64,000 nt of DNA from Morella rubra (taxonomy: Eukaryota; Streptophyta; Magnoliopsida; Fagales; Myricaceae), in assembly GCA_003952965.2 (NCBI GenBank), contig RXIC02000013.1, positions 62,001 through 126,000 of the forward strand, written 5' to 3'. Both the position numbers and the translations under genes were made by a program. Under the pieces are notes generated by a model. The model was given only the letters and a program-made list of their open reading frames with translations. It was not told where the DNA came from and ran no database searches. This document shows, piece after piece, positions 1-11,047 of this stretch; position 1 is the stretch's first letter, and every line of letters starts with the position of its first letter.

Positions 1-529
1 TAATATCTCATATGGAATATAGTTTGGTGGAAGGAATTAATTGTATGTAAAAGGGGCATATTTGCAATAATCTCAAATTTCAGGGGTCAATTACAATATG
101 TTGATGGACTTGATTGTAATTAGTAGAAGCCCTAATTTTATTAGAAGAAGAGTTCTTCAGTTTAATCCTACGGCTGGAATTTGAGATCCCTAAGGATCCT
201 ATGTCTCATGCTCTCTCTAGGGTTTCCCAAGGCCTATAAATATAATGTTATATTCAAGGGGTTGGCCATCAGAACCTATTAGAGAAATCCCTAAAAGGAG
301 AGAGTGACATAAATCCCTTAGGAGGCAAGACATTTGTGTTGCTATTTTGTTACTATTATATTCTAAATCGTTGGAACTTTGGATTGGATCGTGAAGTGGG
401 TTGAAACTTGTGGATTTCTGAATTACTATATCAAGATAAGTAATCAAATTCGCAATTGCAATTATAATCCTGATAGATTTTTTGTTGAAAACATGTTATT
501 ATATTAGTTTAATTCCGCATTAACTATCA
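1..529 (+). mobile_element. Copia LTR (3' portion) at the outer end of the left arm
   Basis: It matches the LTR at 6872-7451 in reverse complement, including the TATA-like stretch near 233-243 and the terminal ...AACTATCA at 529 followed by TAGAT, the complement of the ATCTA duplication beside the right-hand element. Its first 115 or so bases agree with the truncated 5' LTR at 10886-11042 at the two sites where that LTR differs from the 3' LTR (a G near position 14 and an extra C near 82). It therefore looks like a 5'-type or recombinant solo LTR. About 50 bases of the LTR start should lie just outside the window. Confidence 0.8.
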
Positions 530-1799
530 TAGATGTAATATGTACAGAGAGTATATCAAATTCAAACAGAGGCTCCACAGTTATTAGTGGCAAATCGTGG
601 CAAGAGGAGGTCGTTAAGGCATCAAATCGGTTGTTGGAGACTCGAAGGGTCCGCCATAAATTTATAAAAAACTTGCAGTGAGCATGAAGGAGGGAGAGGG
701 GGAGACAGAGGAGGTCGTTATTATTATTTTTTTTTTTTATGTAATTGGCCTCTCCTCGTAGTTTCATCCCTGCAATTTATAACTTAACACATAACCTAGT
801 CAAATTAAAGAATTAATGCTTCTAAAACAAAGGGCTTTATATCCATTTGTGGTTGAATGTTGTTTAGGAAGAGTGTTATATTTTCTTACTATTCTTCATG
901 TGAAAACAATAAAGAAAAGCGGTATCCAATTTTTTTCACATGAAGTTTAAAAAGGCATATTGTTTCCACTTCACTAAGCATATATAGAAAAAGAGGCTTG
1001 TATAATTTGGTTTTGGTTTTGTCATTCGAAAGGTTACTAGGGAAAAAGAAGAGAGGCTAATTAACAAGTAATGGCCTTCTCATACAATATAATTAGGTAA
1101 GTTTCAAAACTAATTAGCAAGAAGTGATCATTTTAGGTATGCTTCAAAATGTATATGCCAACCGCATACATATAACAACCAATTAAGTAACAAAAAAAAC
1201 TCCAAAACCAAAGCTAGAAAGTAGAAACCATCATGACTCCCTGTAGTTACTAAAAAAAGTAAACAAAAAAAAACCAATTATTCTATATATTATGTAATGG
1301 GTACTCATGATGATGATTCTTTCCTCAACGATGTCAAGTGCCATTATATAATTCAACATAAGTAAAATTGCTCGTTCTGCTCTTATAAAAGCTGCATAAT
1401 TTGGTATAATATATAGCAATTATGGTTTGGTACATTTTTCTGTCGGTGCTATGTTAGCTAGGTTTCCTTGGTGAAACTACGTGAAATATGGAGCGGCCTG
1501 GTCCATCTCAAATTGACGTATTTCTGCGTATCAATAACATTGTAAAGCGCCAGTCATTTTTTTTCACAAATGGCATGAAGTAATTCAAAGAATTTTCTAA
1601 TCACTAATAAGTTATAACTGTGGTTGCCATTGAACCTCTTTTTATGAAGAAATTGAGAACAGTAGGGTAGGGAGGATGATAGGCTGATTAGCACCCTTTA
1701 CTTGAGGTCCAATCGAGGAATCCGCAAAAACTCTCCTCAAGATGATCAACCTTGGAGGACCGGTTGAGGTTGATAGTTTTAAAATGGAGTATTACATCT

Positions 1800-2080
1800 T
1801 CTAATTATATTTCCATTTCGACTTAAAAATGAAACTGGTGATTGGCTTTCGGGCAGGCGAGCGTTAGGGGAAGAGATTTCCCATTTCTATGAGTCGCTTT
1901 ATTTATCTGAAGCTTTTGCCATCCCCGATGACTTGGAAGGCTTGTTTGATAAGGTTATCACTGCAGAGGACAATTTGATGTTGACTCAGATCCCAGATGA
2001 TGAGGAAGTTGTCGCAGTGCTCCATATTATAAACCCCGACAAGGCCTCGGGACTGGACGAGTTTACAGTCTTCTTCTTTA
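1800..2080 (+). pseudogene. LINE reverse-transcriptase fragment, split by a CACTA element (left arm)
   Basis: One open frame reads as the region leading into plant L1-type reverse transcriptase, with a segment like HFYESLYLSEAF, then the conserved NPDKASGLDEFT, which corresponds to the PGPDGFT motif that opens the RT domain. The frame stops at the CACTA insertion at 2081 and similar coding seems to resume at 2531-2612. Endonuclease, palm and 3' domains are missing, so it is a dead fragment. Confidence 0.7.
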
Positions 2081-2530
2081 CACTACAAGAAAATCGAACT
2101 TCCTCGACAGAGGACTTTGTAGAAAAAACATGGGAAACTCATCGAAGATGGTCTTCAGCCACAAGATTCGGTCGTCAAGCGCTGGTCATGGTTGCTGCGT
2201 GTAGATAGCCCTTGCTTGACCTCGTTTCACCTCCGTCGGCAATGGATTGGCTATGTTGACGAGGAATATCGTTGGCAGAAGTTTGCTATCTTCGTGGTTG
2301 AAAACTCCATCTTTTTAGACGGACGGTCAGGGTTGCTCTGTTGTCGACGCTCCCTATGTCGTCAAGATAGCTATAACTTTGATGACGACACCAAGTCGCC
2401 GCCCCACTGGTTTTTCTCTATCCAAATCGATTGTTCACTCAAAATTTTACCGACGACTCAACCATGTGGGCAATGACGATTATCGATGAATAAATTGTTG
2501 TTGGGAGTGATTCCAACAATTCTTGTAGTG
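2081..2530 (+). mobile_element. Non-autonomous CACTA (En/Spm-type) element, left-arm copy
   Basis: The element starts CACTACAAGAA and ends TTCTTGTAGTG, the hallmark CACTA terminal inverted repeat. It is 450 bp with no transposase. CACTA elements make 3-bp target duplications; the flanks here are TTA and TTC, which match at two of three bases. Inside are repeated GTCG/GACGA-type short motifs, as expected of subterminal binding sites. It sits within a LINE frame that continues on both sides. The open frames inside it have no recognised product. Confidence 0.88.
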
Positions 2531-3123
2531 TTCTGCGACGTCTGGGTTCAGGTGGCCAATTATGTTTGCCCAGTGGAAGTGGCAGTCGCGAAATGCTCAT
2601 AGAGACACAAGTTATGGTGGGAATATTTTGGGGGTTTTGCTATATACATGGAGAATGGATCGGCCACTTGCCGTGGTGGGCATTGATTATTAATGATTTT
2701 CTTCTTTCCTTACTTTCCTTATCATAATAATAGTTTATTGCATTTTATTTTGAAATTTCTCATTTCCTTCATTGTGTCCTGTTTGTTTGTCGAGTGACCA
2801 TTAATACACTCAGAATGAGACCAATGGAAAGATCTGTAAAATACAATTCATGCAAGAGAATAGTAGATTGTTTGTCTAAGGTGAAACAACACCCAGAGCT
2901 AGAATGCTTCAACAGAGTCTTAGCTAGAATGCTTCAACAGAGTCTTTACAGATATAGCTAATTGCATTTCAAAACACCAATAAACAACCTGATCTATGTG
3001 AACTCCTTCAGCAACTGACCCTCTGATTTGAAAACCACCGATGACTTGAAAAACCAAAGATTTGCCTGAGAATATATAGAGCAAAAGTATAAAAATGTGA
3101 AGCCAACAAAACATTGAGAGTAC

Positions 3124-4277
3124 CAACAATTCGCCTTATTAGAGATTAACATCAAAGATAGGAACTATCTAAACACTGAAAACATAGAGTAAAAATATAA
3201 AAGTTATTCTATGACCCTTGCCTGTTCCTCAAATATCCGGTGGCATCTCATCGAAGGCCGGGTTTTTGTCAAATCTTTGTCAGCCAGCACTGGCTTATTA
3301 CACACTGCGCGTGTTGTCTTCTAGATAATAGAGAAGCACAGTCGCTAGCGCAAGCACCGCACTCTGTCGGGATCATCTTAGGTTCCCGCTCCGCGCTAGC
3401 TTGTGTCACACGCGTGTAGTTCATGTCGTTCAATAGACTAATGGTGATATGTGTCAGCAGTACCGGTGTGGAGTACGACGAAGATGTATAGTTCACTTGA
3501 TGATGTATGGAACGAACCTGTTGTCCCTTCTGTACCATCCTGTCCGGCTCTTCTTGGTCTGCTGCAATTATTATTCAGCGTGTCTATATTTCAAAGTGCT
3601 CTGCATCGAGTGTGTAATATGTCGGCTGTCCTTCCGTGCCTACTCCCTTATCTTATCATCTGCTCTCCTCGTGATTCGCTTTACCACTCTGCAGTATCAT
3701 TGTCTCGCTGATCTTAGTGTGTAGTCATCTAGGTTTGATGAGGTGAAATACCAAATTTTCAAATAGAGTTATTTTGCCCACTAACATTGCTCGTGACAAT
3801 CGCATGTGCAGCTCTTCTGCTCATTTCCCTCACACCTGTCACTGCTTTATCTTCCTGTGTTGATCCGTCACCTTTTCTCCTAGCCTCACTCGTACAGAAG
3901 ATATACTATAAGGTTAGTCGTCGTTGAATGACCACTCGCTATAAGCATCGACACTCATGGACATGCTCATCGCTATCTCGACCGCGAAACGTCTCTCTCG
4001 CTCCGGAGTCACGCCACGCCTCATTTCCACCGCCACTTGTGCTCTTGGCTGACAAAGATTTCGCCTATCAGCACTCGAATTGCTCGTGGGAGACCGCTTA
4101 CGCCCGGCCAGGCTAATATAATGGCAGCGACGGCACGCGAGGTCCTCATTACTGGATATAATATCGTTGATCATTTTTTATGCTTCTGTTATGTTGTCTC
4201 GCGATCGTTCTCGTGATCTTAGACTGCTCTTCTCTTTAAATGAATAATAATATATTCTCTCGTCTAGATTAAAGTCT
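3124..4277. other. Spacer of the inverted repeat, unusual composition
   Basis: This 1154-bp centre matches neither arm. From about 3230 onward it looks rich in CpG and lacks the long A/T runs of surrounding plant DNA. No family-like ORF is present; open frames here are short and overlap on both strands. It resembles the blocks at about 27990-29270 and 30360-31565 in general texture. It could be error-rich gap-fill, an unmethylated insertion, or old satellite DNA. Confidence 0.5.
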
Positions 4278-4870
4278 GTACTCTCAATGTTTTGTTGGCT
4301 TCACATTTTTATACTTTTGCTCTATATATTCTCAGGCAAATCTTTGGTTTTTCAAGTCATCGGTGGTTTTCAAATCAGAGGGTCAGTTGCTGAAGGAGTT
4401 CACATAGATCAGGTTGTTTATTGGTGTTTTGAAATGCAATTAGCTATATCTGTAAAGACTCTGTTGAAGCATTCTAGCTAAGACTCTGTTGAAGCATTCT
4501 AGCTCTGGGTGTTGTTTCACCTTAGACAAACAATCTACTATTCTCTTGCATGAATTGTATTTTACAGATCTTTCCATTGGTCTCATTCTGAGTGTATTAA
4601 TGGTCACTCGACAAACAAACAGGACACAATGAAGGAAATGAGAAATTTCAAAATAAAATGCAATAAACTATTATTATGATAAGGAAAGTAAGGAAAGAAG
4701 AAAATCATTAATAATCAATGCCCACCACGGCAAGTGGCCGATCCATTCTCCATGTATATAGCAAAACCCCCAAAATATTCCCACCATAACTTGTGTCTCT
4801 ATGAGCATTTCGCGACTGCCACTTCCACTGGGCAAACATAATTGGCCACCTGAACCCAGACGTCGCAGAA

Positions 4871-5320
4871 CACTACAAGAATTGTTGGAATCACTCCCAA
4901 CAACAATTTATTCATCGATAATCGTCATTGCCCACATGGTTGAGTCGTCGGTAAAATTTTGAGTGAACAATCGATTTGCATAGAGAAAAACCAGTGGGGC
5001 GGCGACTTGGTGTCGTCATCAAAGTTATAGCTATCTTGACGACATAGGGAGCGTCGACAACAGAGCAACCCTGACCGTCCGTCTAAAAAGATGGAGTTTT
5101 CAACCACGAAGATAGCAAACTTCTGCCAACGATATTCCTCGTCAACATAGCCAATCCATTGCCGACGGAGGTGAAACGAGGTCAAGCAAGGGCTATCTAC
5201 ACGCAGCAACCATGACCAGCGCTTGACGACCGAATCTTGTGGCTGAAGACCATCTTCGATGAGTTTCCCATGTTTTTTCTACAAAGTCCTCTGTCGAGGA
5301 AGTTCGATTTTCTTGTAGTG
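4871..5320 (-). mobile_element. Non-autonomous CACTA element, right-arm copy
   Basis: Mirror copy of the element at 2081-2530, with the same terminal inverted repeats at 4871 and 5320. I noticed one substitution between the two copies (near 2423 and 4978). It is identical by virtue of the inverted duplication rather than by separate insertion. Confidence 0.88.
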
Positions 5321-5600
5321 TAAAGAAGAAGACTGTAAACTCGTCCAGTCCCGAGGCCTTGTCGGGGTTTATAATATGGAGCACTGCGACAACTTCCTCA
5401 TCATCTGGGATCTGAGTCAACATCAAATTGTCCTCTGCAGTGATAACCTTATCAAACAAGCCTTCCAAGTCATCGGGGATGGCAAAAGCTTCAGATAAAT
5501 AAAGCGACTCATAGAAATGGGAAATCTCTTCCCCTAACGCTCGCCTGCCCGAAAGCCAATCACCAGTTTCATTTTTAAGTCGAAATGGAAATATAATTAG
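5321..5600 (-). pseudogene. LINE reverse-transcriptase fragment, right-arm copy
   Basis: Reverse-complement copy of the LINE piece at 1800-2080, with the same NPDKASGLDEFT motif read on the minus strand. The continuation beyond the CACTA element is at about 4789-4870. Non-functional. Confidence 0.68.
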
Positions 5601-6871
5601 AAGATGTAATACTCCATTTTAAAACTATCAACCTCAACCGGTCCTCCAAGGTTGATCATCTTGAGGAGAGTTTTTGCGGATTCCTCGATTGGACCTCAAG
5701 TAAAGGGTGCTAATCAGCCTATCATCCTCCCTACCCTACTGTTCTCAATTTCTTCATAAAAAGAGGTTCAATGGCAACCACAGTTATAACTTATTAGTGA
5801 TTAGAAAATTCTTTGAATTACTTCATGCCATTTGTGAAAAAAAATGATTGGCGCTTTACAATGTTATTGATACGCAGAAATACGTCAATTTGAGATGGAC
5901 CAGGCCGCTCCATATTTCACGTAGTTTCACCAAGGAAACCTAGCTAACATAGCACCGACAGAAAAATGTACCAAACCATAATTGCTATATATTATACCAA
6001 ATTATGCAGCTTTTATAAGAGCAGAACGAGCAATTTTACTTATGTTGAATTATATAATGGCACTTGACATCGTTGAGGAAAGAATCATCATCATGAGTAC
6101 CCATTACATAATATATAGAATAATTGGTTTTTTTTTGTTTACTTTTTTTAGTAACTACAGGGAGTCATGATGGTTTCTACTTTCTAGCTTTGGTTTTGGA
6201 GTTTTTTTTGTTACTTAATTGGTTGTTATATGTATGCGGTTGGCATATACATTTTGAAGCATACCTAAAATGATCACTTCTTGCTAATTAGTTTTGAAAC
6301 TTACCTAATTATATTGTATGAGAAGGCCATTACTTGTTAATTAGCCTCTCTTCTTTTTCCCTAGTAACCTTTCGAATGACAAAACCAAAACCAAATTATA
6401 CAAGCCTCTTTTTCTATATATGCTTAGTGAAGTGGAAACAATATGCCTTTTTAAACTTCATGTGAAAAAAATTGGATACCGCTTTTCTTTATTGTTTTCA
6501 CATGAAGAATAGTAAGAAAATATAACACTCTTCCTAAACAACATTCAACCACAAATGGATATAAAGCCCTTTGTTTTAGAAGCATTAATTCTTTAATTTG
6601 ACTAGGTTATGTGTTAAGTTATAAATTGCAGGGATGAAACTACGAGGAGAGGCCAATTACATAAAAAAAAAAAATAATAATAACGACCTCCTCTGTCTCC
6701 CCCTCTCCCTCCTTCATGCTCACTGCAAGTTTTTTATAAATTTATGGCGGACCCTTCGAGTCTCCAACAACCGATTTGATGCCTTAACGACCTCCTCTTG
6801 CCACGATTTGCCACTAATAACTGTGGAGCCTCTGTTTGAATTTGATATACTCTCTGTACATATTACATCTA

Positions 6872-7451
6872 TGATAGTTTATGCGGAATTAAACTAAATA
6901 AATAACATGTTTTCAACAAAAAATCTATCAGGATTATAATTGCAATTGCGGATTCGATTACTTATCTTGATATAGTAATTCAGAAATCCACAAGTTTCAA
7001 CCCACTTCACGATCCAATCCAAAGCTCCAACGATTCAGAATATAATAGTAACAGAATAAAATAGCAACACAAATGTCTTGCCTCCTAAGGGATTTATGTC
7101 ACTCTCTCCTTTTAGGGATTTCTCTAATAGGTTCTGATGGCCAACCCCTTGAATATAACAATTATATTTATAGGCCTTGGGAAACCCTAGAGAGAGCATG
7201 AGACATAGGATCCTTAGGGATCTCAAATTCCAGCCGTAGGATTAAACTGAAGAACTCTTCTTCTAATAAAATTAGGGCTTCTACTAATTACAATCAAGTC
7301 CATCAACATATTGTAATTGACCCCTAAATTTGAGATTATTGCAAATATGCCCCTTTTACATACAATTAATTCCTTCCACCAAACTATATTCTATATGAGA
7401 TATTAGGACTGGATTAATCATTTAGATTATCGAGGGCACATAATTCTAACA
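6872..7451 (-). repeat. Copia 3' LTR
   Basis: 580 bp on the minus strand, TGTTAG at 7451 to CTATCA at 6872, next to the ATCTA duplication. A CCTATAAATATA promoter-like motif lies near 7167-7178. Most of it (to about 7405) is shared with the left arm of the inverted repeat. Confidence 0.88.
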
Positions 7452-7464
7452 ATCTCCCACTTGT

Positions 7465-8180
7465 GAACCAAAGGTCCCTATCTCATGTAAACCTTTTTCT
7501 TAGTTCACAACTCAGTTGGACCATAAAACAATTTTGAAATATATAATATACTTTTATGTATTCAAAAATAGTTTTGTAAAACACATCCAGCCGGATTTCT
7601 TTTGGTCCAACACTTATATGAACATTAACTGAATATACTGTCTCTCCAAGAGACTGGTGGATTCCTTGTTGAGCATTCATACAACTCATCACGCACAAAC
7701 CCAACATGTTTATATAGTCCTGAATGGACATCACCGGTTGACAACGTCAAAGTATGTGTATAATACATGAATAAATACAAACCTCTCAGGTCTAAGGACA
7801 ATACCGAATTGTGATAGAACAACCTTTAGCCTGACAGTGATCATTTTCCAAAAGTGGATCCTATTCAGTGTATGTACCTATTACATGACACCCACTTGTT
7901 TGCTTAAGGTCATACCTCAATGATGGAATCAATCATTCTCAGCACAACAAGTGTAGACTTTATGACACAAAAGTCTAGAACAATTTCAGGCTTACAAGGA
8001 ACTGAAAAATCACTATTCCCTACTTTTGATTCATTAATCTCTAGCATGATTTTTCTACAATGTTGCCTGAACAAATTTACATACATAACATCTCATGTTA
8101 CGTATAAACCCATAACAACAATAATATATGTGAAAAACAAATAAACTTTTATTATCAAATAATAAAGGAAAAATAAAACG
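7465..8180 (-). other. Copia 3' untranslated internal region
   Basis: Lies between the RNase H stop and the 3' LTR. Short open frames occur on both strands but none resembles a known protein. Consistent with the non-coding tail of a Copia element. Confidence 0.6.
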
Positions 8181-10859
8181 TCAAACCCAATCATACATAT
8201 ATCTCAAACCCATATCCTTAATATGTTTCTCAAACACTTTCTGAGATAAAGGCTTTGTAAATGGATCAGCTAAATTATCAGCTGATGCAACCTTCACCAT
8301 TGTGACATCACCTCTAGATATGATATCACGTATTAGGTGAAAACGACGTTCTATGTGCTTCGTCCTTTGATGAGACCTTGGTTCCACTGCCTGTGCAATT
8401 GCACCATTGTTATCACAGTATAAGGAAATAGGCGCCTCAATCGAAGGGACAACTTCAAGTTCTTGAATGAACTTGCGAATCCACATAGCTTTCTTTGCAG
8501 CTTCACTTGCAGCAACATATTCTGCCTCAGTTGTAGAATCAGCAGTAGTACTTTGCTTGAAACTTCTCCAACTGAATGCTCCTTTGCCAAGAAGGAACAC
8601 AAACCCGGATGTTGATCTTCTATCATCAATGTCTGATTGAAAATCCGAATCTGTATATCCCTGGACAGTCAGATCCTCACTACCATACACTAAGAAATAG
8701 TGTTTTGTATTTCTCAAATACCTGAGGATATGTTTTACTGCTGACCAATGTTCTGGACCTGGATTGGATTGGTATCTACTCACAACGCTAACTGCGTGAC
8801 TGATATCAGGTCTAGTACAAAGCATAGCATACATGAGACTCTCTACAACCGAAGCATAATGGCAGTTACTCATCTTCTCTCTTTCTTCAGTGTTTTTGGA
8901 CACATCTGCTTAGAGAGATGAATTCCATGTCTAAAGGGTAGAAACCCTTTCTTGGAATTTACCATGCTAAAAATCCTGTCAATATAATTGACCTGTGAGA
9001 CCCAATAATCTTTTCTTTTGGTCTCTAAACACTTTGATCCCGAGTATATAGGATGCTTCCAAGGTCTTTCATTGAAAATTGGTTAGACAACATTTTCACA
9101 TGACAAAGCCCTACATCATCATTCCCATGAGTAGTATGTCATCTACATAAAGAAAAAGGTGATAGCACTCTCACTAACCTTCTTGTAGACACAAGGTTTA
9201 TCCATGTTTTGTGAGAAACAAAATTTTATTGACTCATTAAAACGAATGTTCAACAACGTGATGCTTGTTTTAGGCCATAAATGGATTTCTCCAATTTGCA
9301 CACTTTTGATTCATTTTTCTGAGATATGAAACCTTCTGGCTGTCCATATAAATTTCTTCATAGATACCCATTCAAGAATAATTCACATCCATCCATATCT
9401 TATAATCATAGTATGTTGCAATTGCCAACAGAATCCTTATGGACTTTAGCATAGCTACTGGTGAAAAGGTTTCCTCAAAATCAATACCAGCCTTTTGAGT
9501 ATACCCTTTCGCTACCAGCCTAGCTTTAAAGGTCTCTACCTTTCCTGTTGGTCCAAGTTTCCTTTTGTAGACCCATTTGCAACCTATAGGCTTAATGCCT
9601 TCTGGTTTGTCTACCAAGGTCCATACCTTGTTGGAATACATGGAGTCCATCTCTGATTCCATGGCCACATGCCAATGCTAGCATCTTTGTCTTTACAGCC
9701 TCTTATAATCATAAGGATCAATCTTCAGTCCCTCATAATCCATTTGATAAATCTCATTTAACAAACTGAATTTTACTGGAGGTCTTATAATCCTTTTACT
9801 ACGACGAGGCTCCTGTGTCTCAACGGGTTTAGTTTGATCAGTGGGAATAATCACTTGATCATCATTATTCTCATTCTGCTCAATCACTGTACTATCTTTT
9901 TGCTCATCAAGAGCAACTCTACTCTCAGTTTCATTCAAACTATAATCCTCTTCAAGTAGTATTCCTGCTAAACAAACACTTTGTTTTCATTGGGGATTAG
10001 ATAGTAGAAACCAGTAGTCATTTTGGGGTAGCCTACAAATAGGCACCTATTAGTCCTTGATCTCAGCTTATCCATTAAACCTTTTAACATGAGCTGGACA
10101 ACGCCATATCTTAATATGATTTAGGCTTGGCCATAACTCATATGGGGTATTAGGAACTGATTTTGTAGGGATCCTGTTTAACAAGTAAACAGCGGTCTCC
10201 AAAGCATGTCCCCAAAATGATATGGGCAACTCAGATATGCTCATCATGGAACGAACCATATCTAATAGGGTTCTATTCCTTCTTCTGCAACACCATTGTG
10301 CTGTGGTGTGCCTGGTGGTGTGAGTTGAGATATGATTCCATGATCTTTAAGATAAACTTTAAAATCATCCAAGAGGTATTCGCCTCCCCTATCGGAGCGA
10401 ATCATTTTAATGGACTTTCCAATCTGTTTCTCAACTTCATTGTGGAATTCCTTGAACTTTTCAAAGGATTTCGATTTATGCTTCATCAAGTATAGATAAC
10501 CATACTTGAAATAATCATCAATGAAAGTAATGAAATAAAGAAAACCTCCTCTTGCCATATGGTTGAAGGGACCACAAACATCAGTATGTATTCCTAATAC
10601 TTTTGTGGCTCTAATTCCTTTTCCCGTAAAAGGACTTTTGGTCGTCTTTCCTTGTAAGCAAGGGCTCACAGATTGGATAGGGCTCAATTTTCAAAAATTG
10701 CAATGGCCCATCCCTTACCAATCTATTGATCCTATCAATATTGGCATGACCAAGTTTTAGATGCCACAAGTAAGTTGGATTAACATCCCTTTTCCTCTTA
10801 AGGGATAACACACTGGAATCATCATTCTCAATATTATTCAAAGAATTATCAACATTCAA
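8181..10859 (-). pseudogene. Copia pol remnant (integrase, reverse transcriptase, RNase H)
   Basis: Minus-strand frames read in Copia order. 10859-10611 has the pre-integrase zinc-binding segment (HLKLGHAN). 10687-10262 is the integrase core with TDVCGP and RSDRGGEY, then HNGVAEE where the frame shifts close to the catalytic glutamate. 10259-10068 continues it ([18 protein letters not shown]). 9668-9372 starts the reverse transcriptase (GCKWVYKRKLGPTG, FEETFSPVA), and LYVDDILLMG is readable in a neighbouring frame with YVDD at 9138-9149. 8903-8181 is an intact-looking RNase H (TEAEYVA, RTKHIERRFH, DNLADPFTKPL). Several frameshifts and the missing gag and protease make it a pseudogene. Confidence 0.9.
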
Positions 10860-10885
10860 AAGATAAAGACCATCATAATATTATT

Positions 10886-11042
10886 CAAGTCCATCAACAT
10901 ATTGTAATTGACCCCTGAAATTTGAGATTATTGCAAATATGCCCCTTTTACATACAATTAATTCCTTCCACCAAACTATATTCCATATGAGATATTAGGA
11001 CTGGATTAATCATTTGGATATCAAGGGCACATAATTCTAACA
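10886..11042 (-). repeat. Truncated Copia 5' LTR
   Basis: About 157 bases matching the start of the LTR at 7451, cut at its inner edge where the sequence jumps straight into integrase-coding DNA. The two LTRs differ at several positions in this stretch, so the insertion is not very recent. Confidence 0.88.
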
Positions 11043-11047
11043 ATCTA

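Larger units (their letters stand above)
1..3123 (+). repeat. Left arm of a large inverted repeat
   Basis: The reverse complement of this stretch reappears at 4278-7405. The inner edge is sharp: the match stops after 3123 on the left and before 4278 on the right. From about 530 to 3123 I noticed only isolated substitutions; the outer 529 bases (LTR sequence) differ at roughly ten places, including a 5-bp indel. The arm is cut by the window start, so its true length is unknown. It contains a Copia LTR end (1-529), a LINE fragment (about 1800-2080 and 2531-2612) and a CACTA element (2081-2530). From 530 to 1790 and from 2612 to 3123 I see no gene. Confidence 0.95.
4278..7405 (-). repeat. Right arm of the large inverted repeat
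   Basis: Mirror copy of 1-3123. Inner positions of the two arms sum to 7401, while the outermost part sums to about 7406 because of small indels in the LTR portion. It ends outward inside the 3' LTR of the Copia element at 6872-11042. Because both arms carry the Copia LTR at the same place with the same flank, the duplication either postdates the Copia insertion or is an assembly foldback. Confidence 0.95.
6872..11042 (-). mobile_element. Internally deleted Ty1/Copia retrotransposon
   Basis: On the minus strand the element runs from a truncated 5' LTR (11042 down to about 10886) through integrase, reverse transcriptase and RNase H to a 580-bp 3' LTR (7451 down to 6872). It is flanked by a perfect 5-bp target duplication ATCTA at 6867-6871 and 11043-11047. 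LTRs start TGTTAGAATTATG and end CTATCA. A purine-rich AAGTGGGAGATTG tract (plus strand 7452-7464) sits just before the 3' LTR, as expected for the second-strand primer. The rest of the 5' LTR, the primer-binding site, gag and protease are deleted, with the LTR fused to integrase near 10884. It cannot move on its own. Confidence 0.92.

Noticed and set aside
2192-2476. 94-codon ORF in the left palindrome arm (and its mirror at 4925-5209)
   Set aside because: Lies wholly within the CACTA element and resembles no transposase or other known protein.
3269-4174. Overlapping ORFs on both strands in the palindrome spacer
   Set aside because: Short, mutually overlapping and without domain-like features; expected by chance in less AT-rich DNA.
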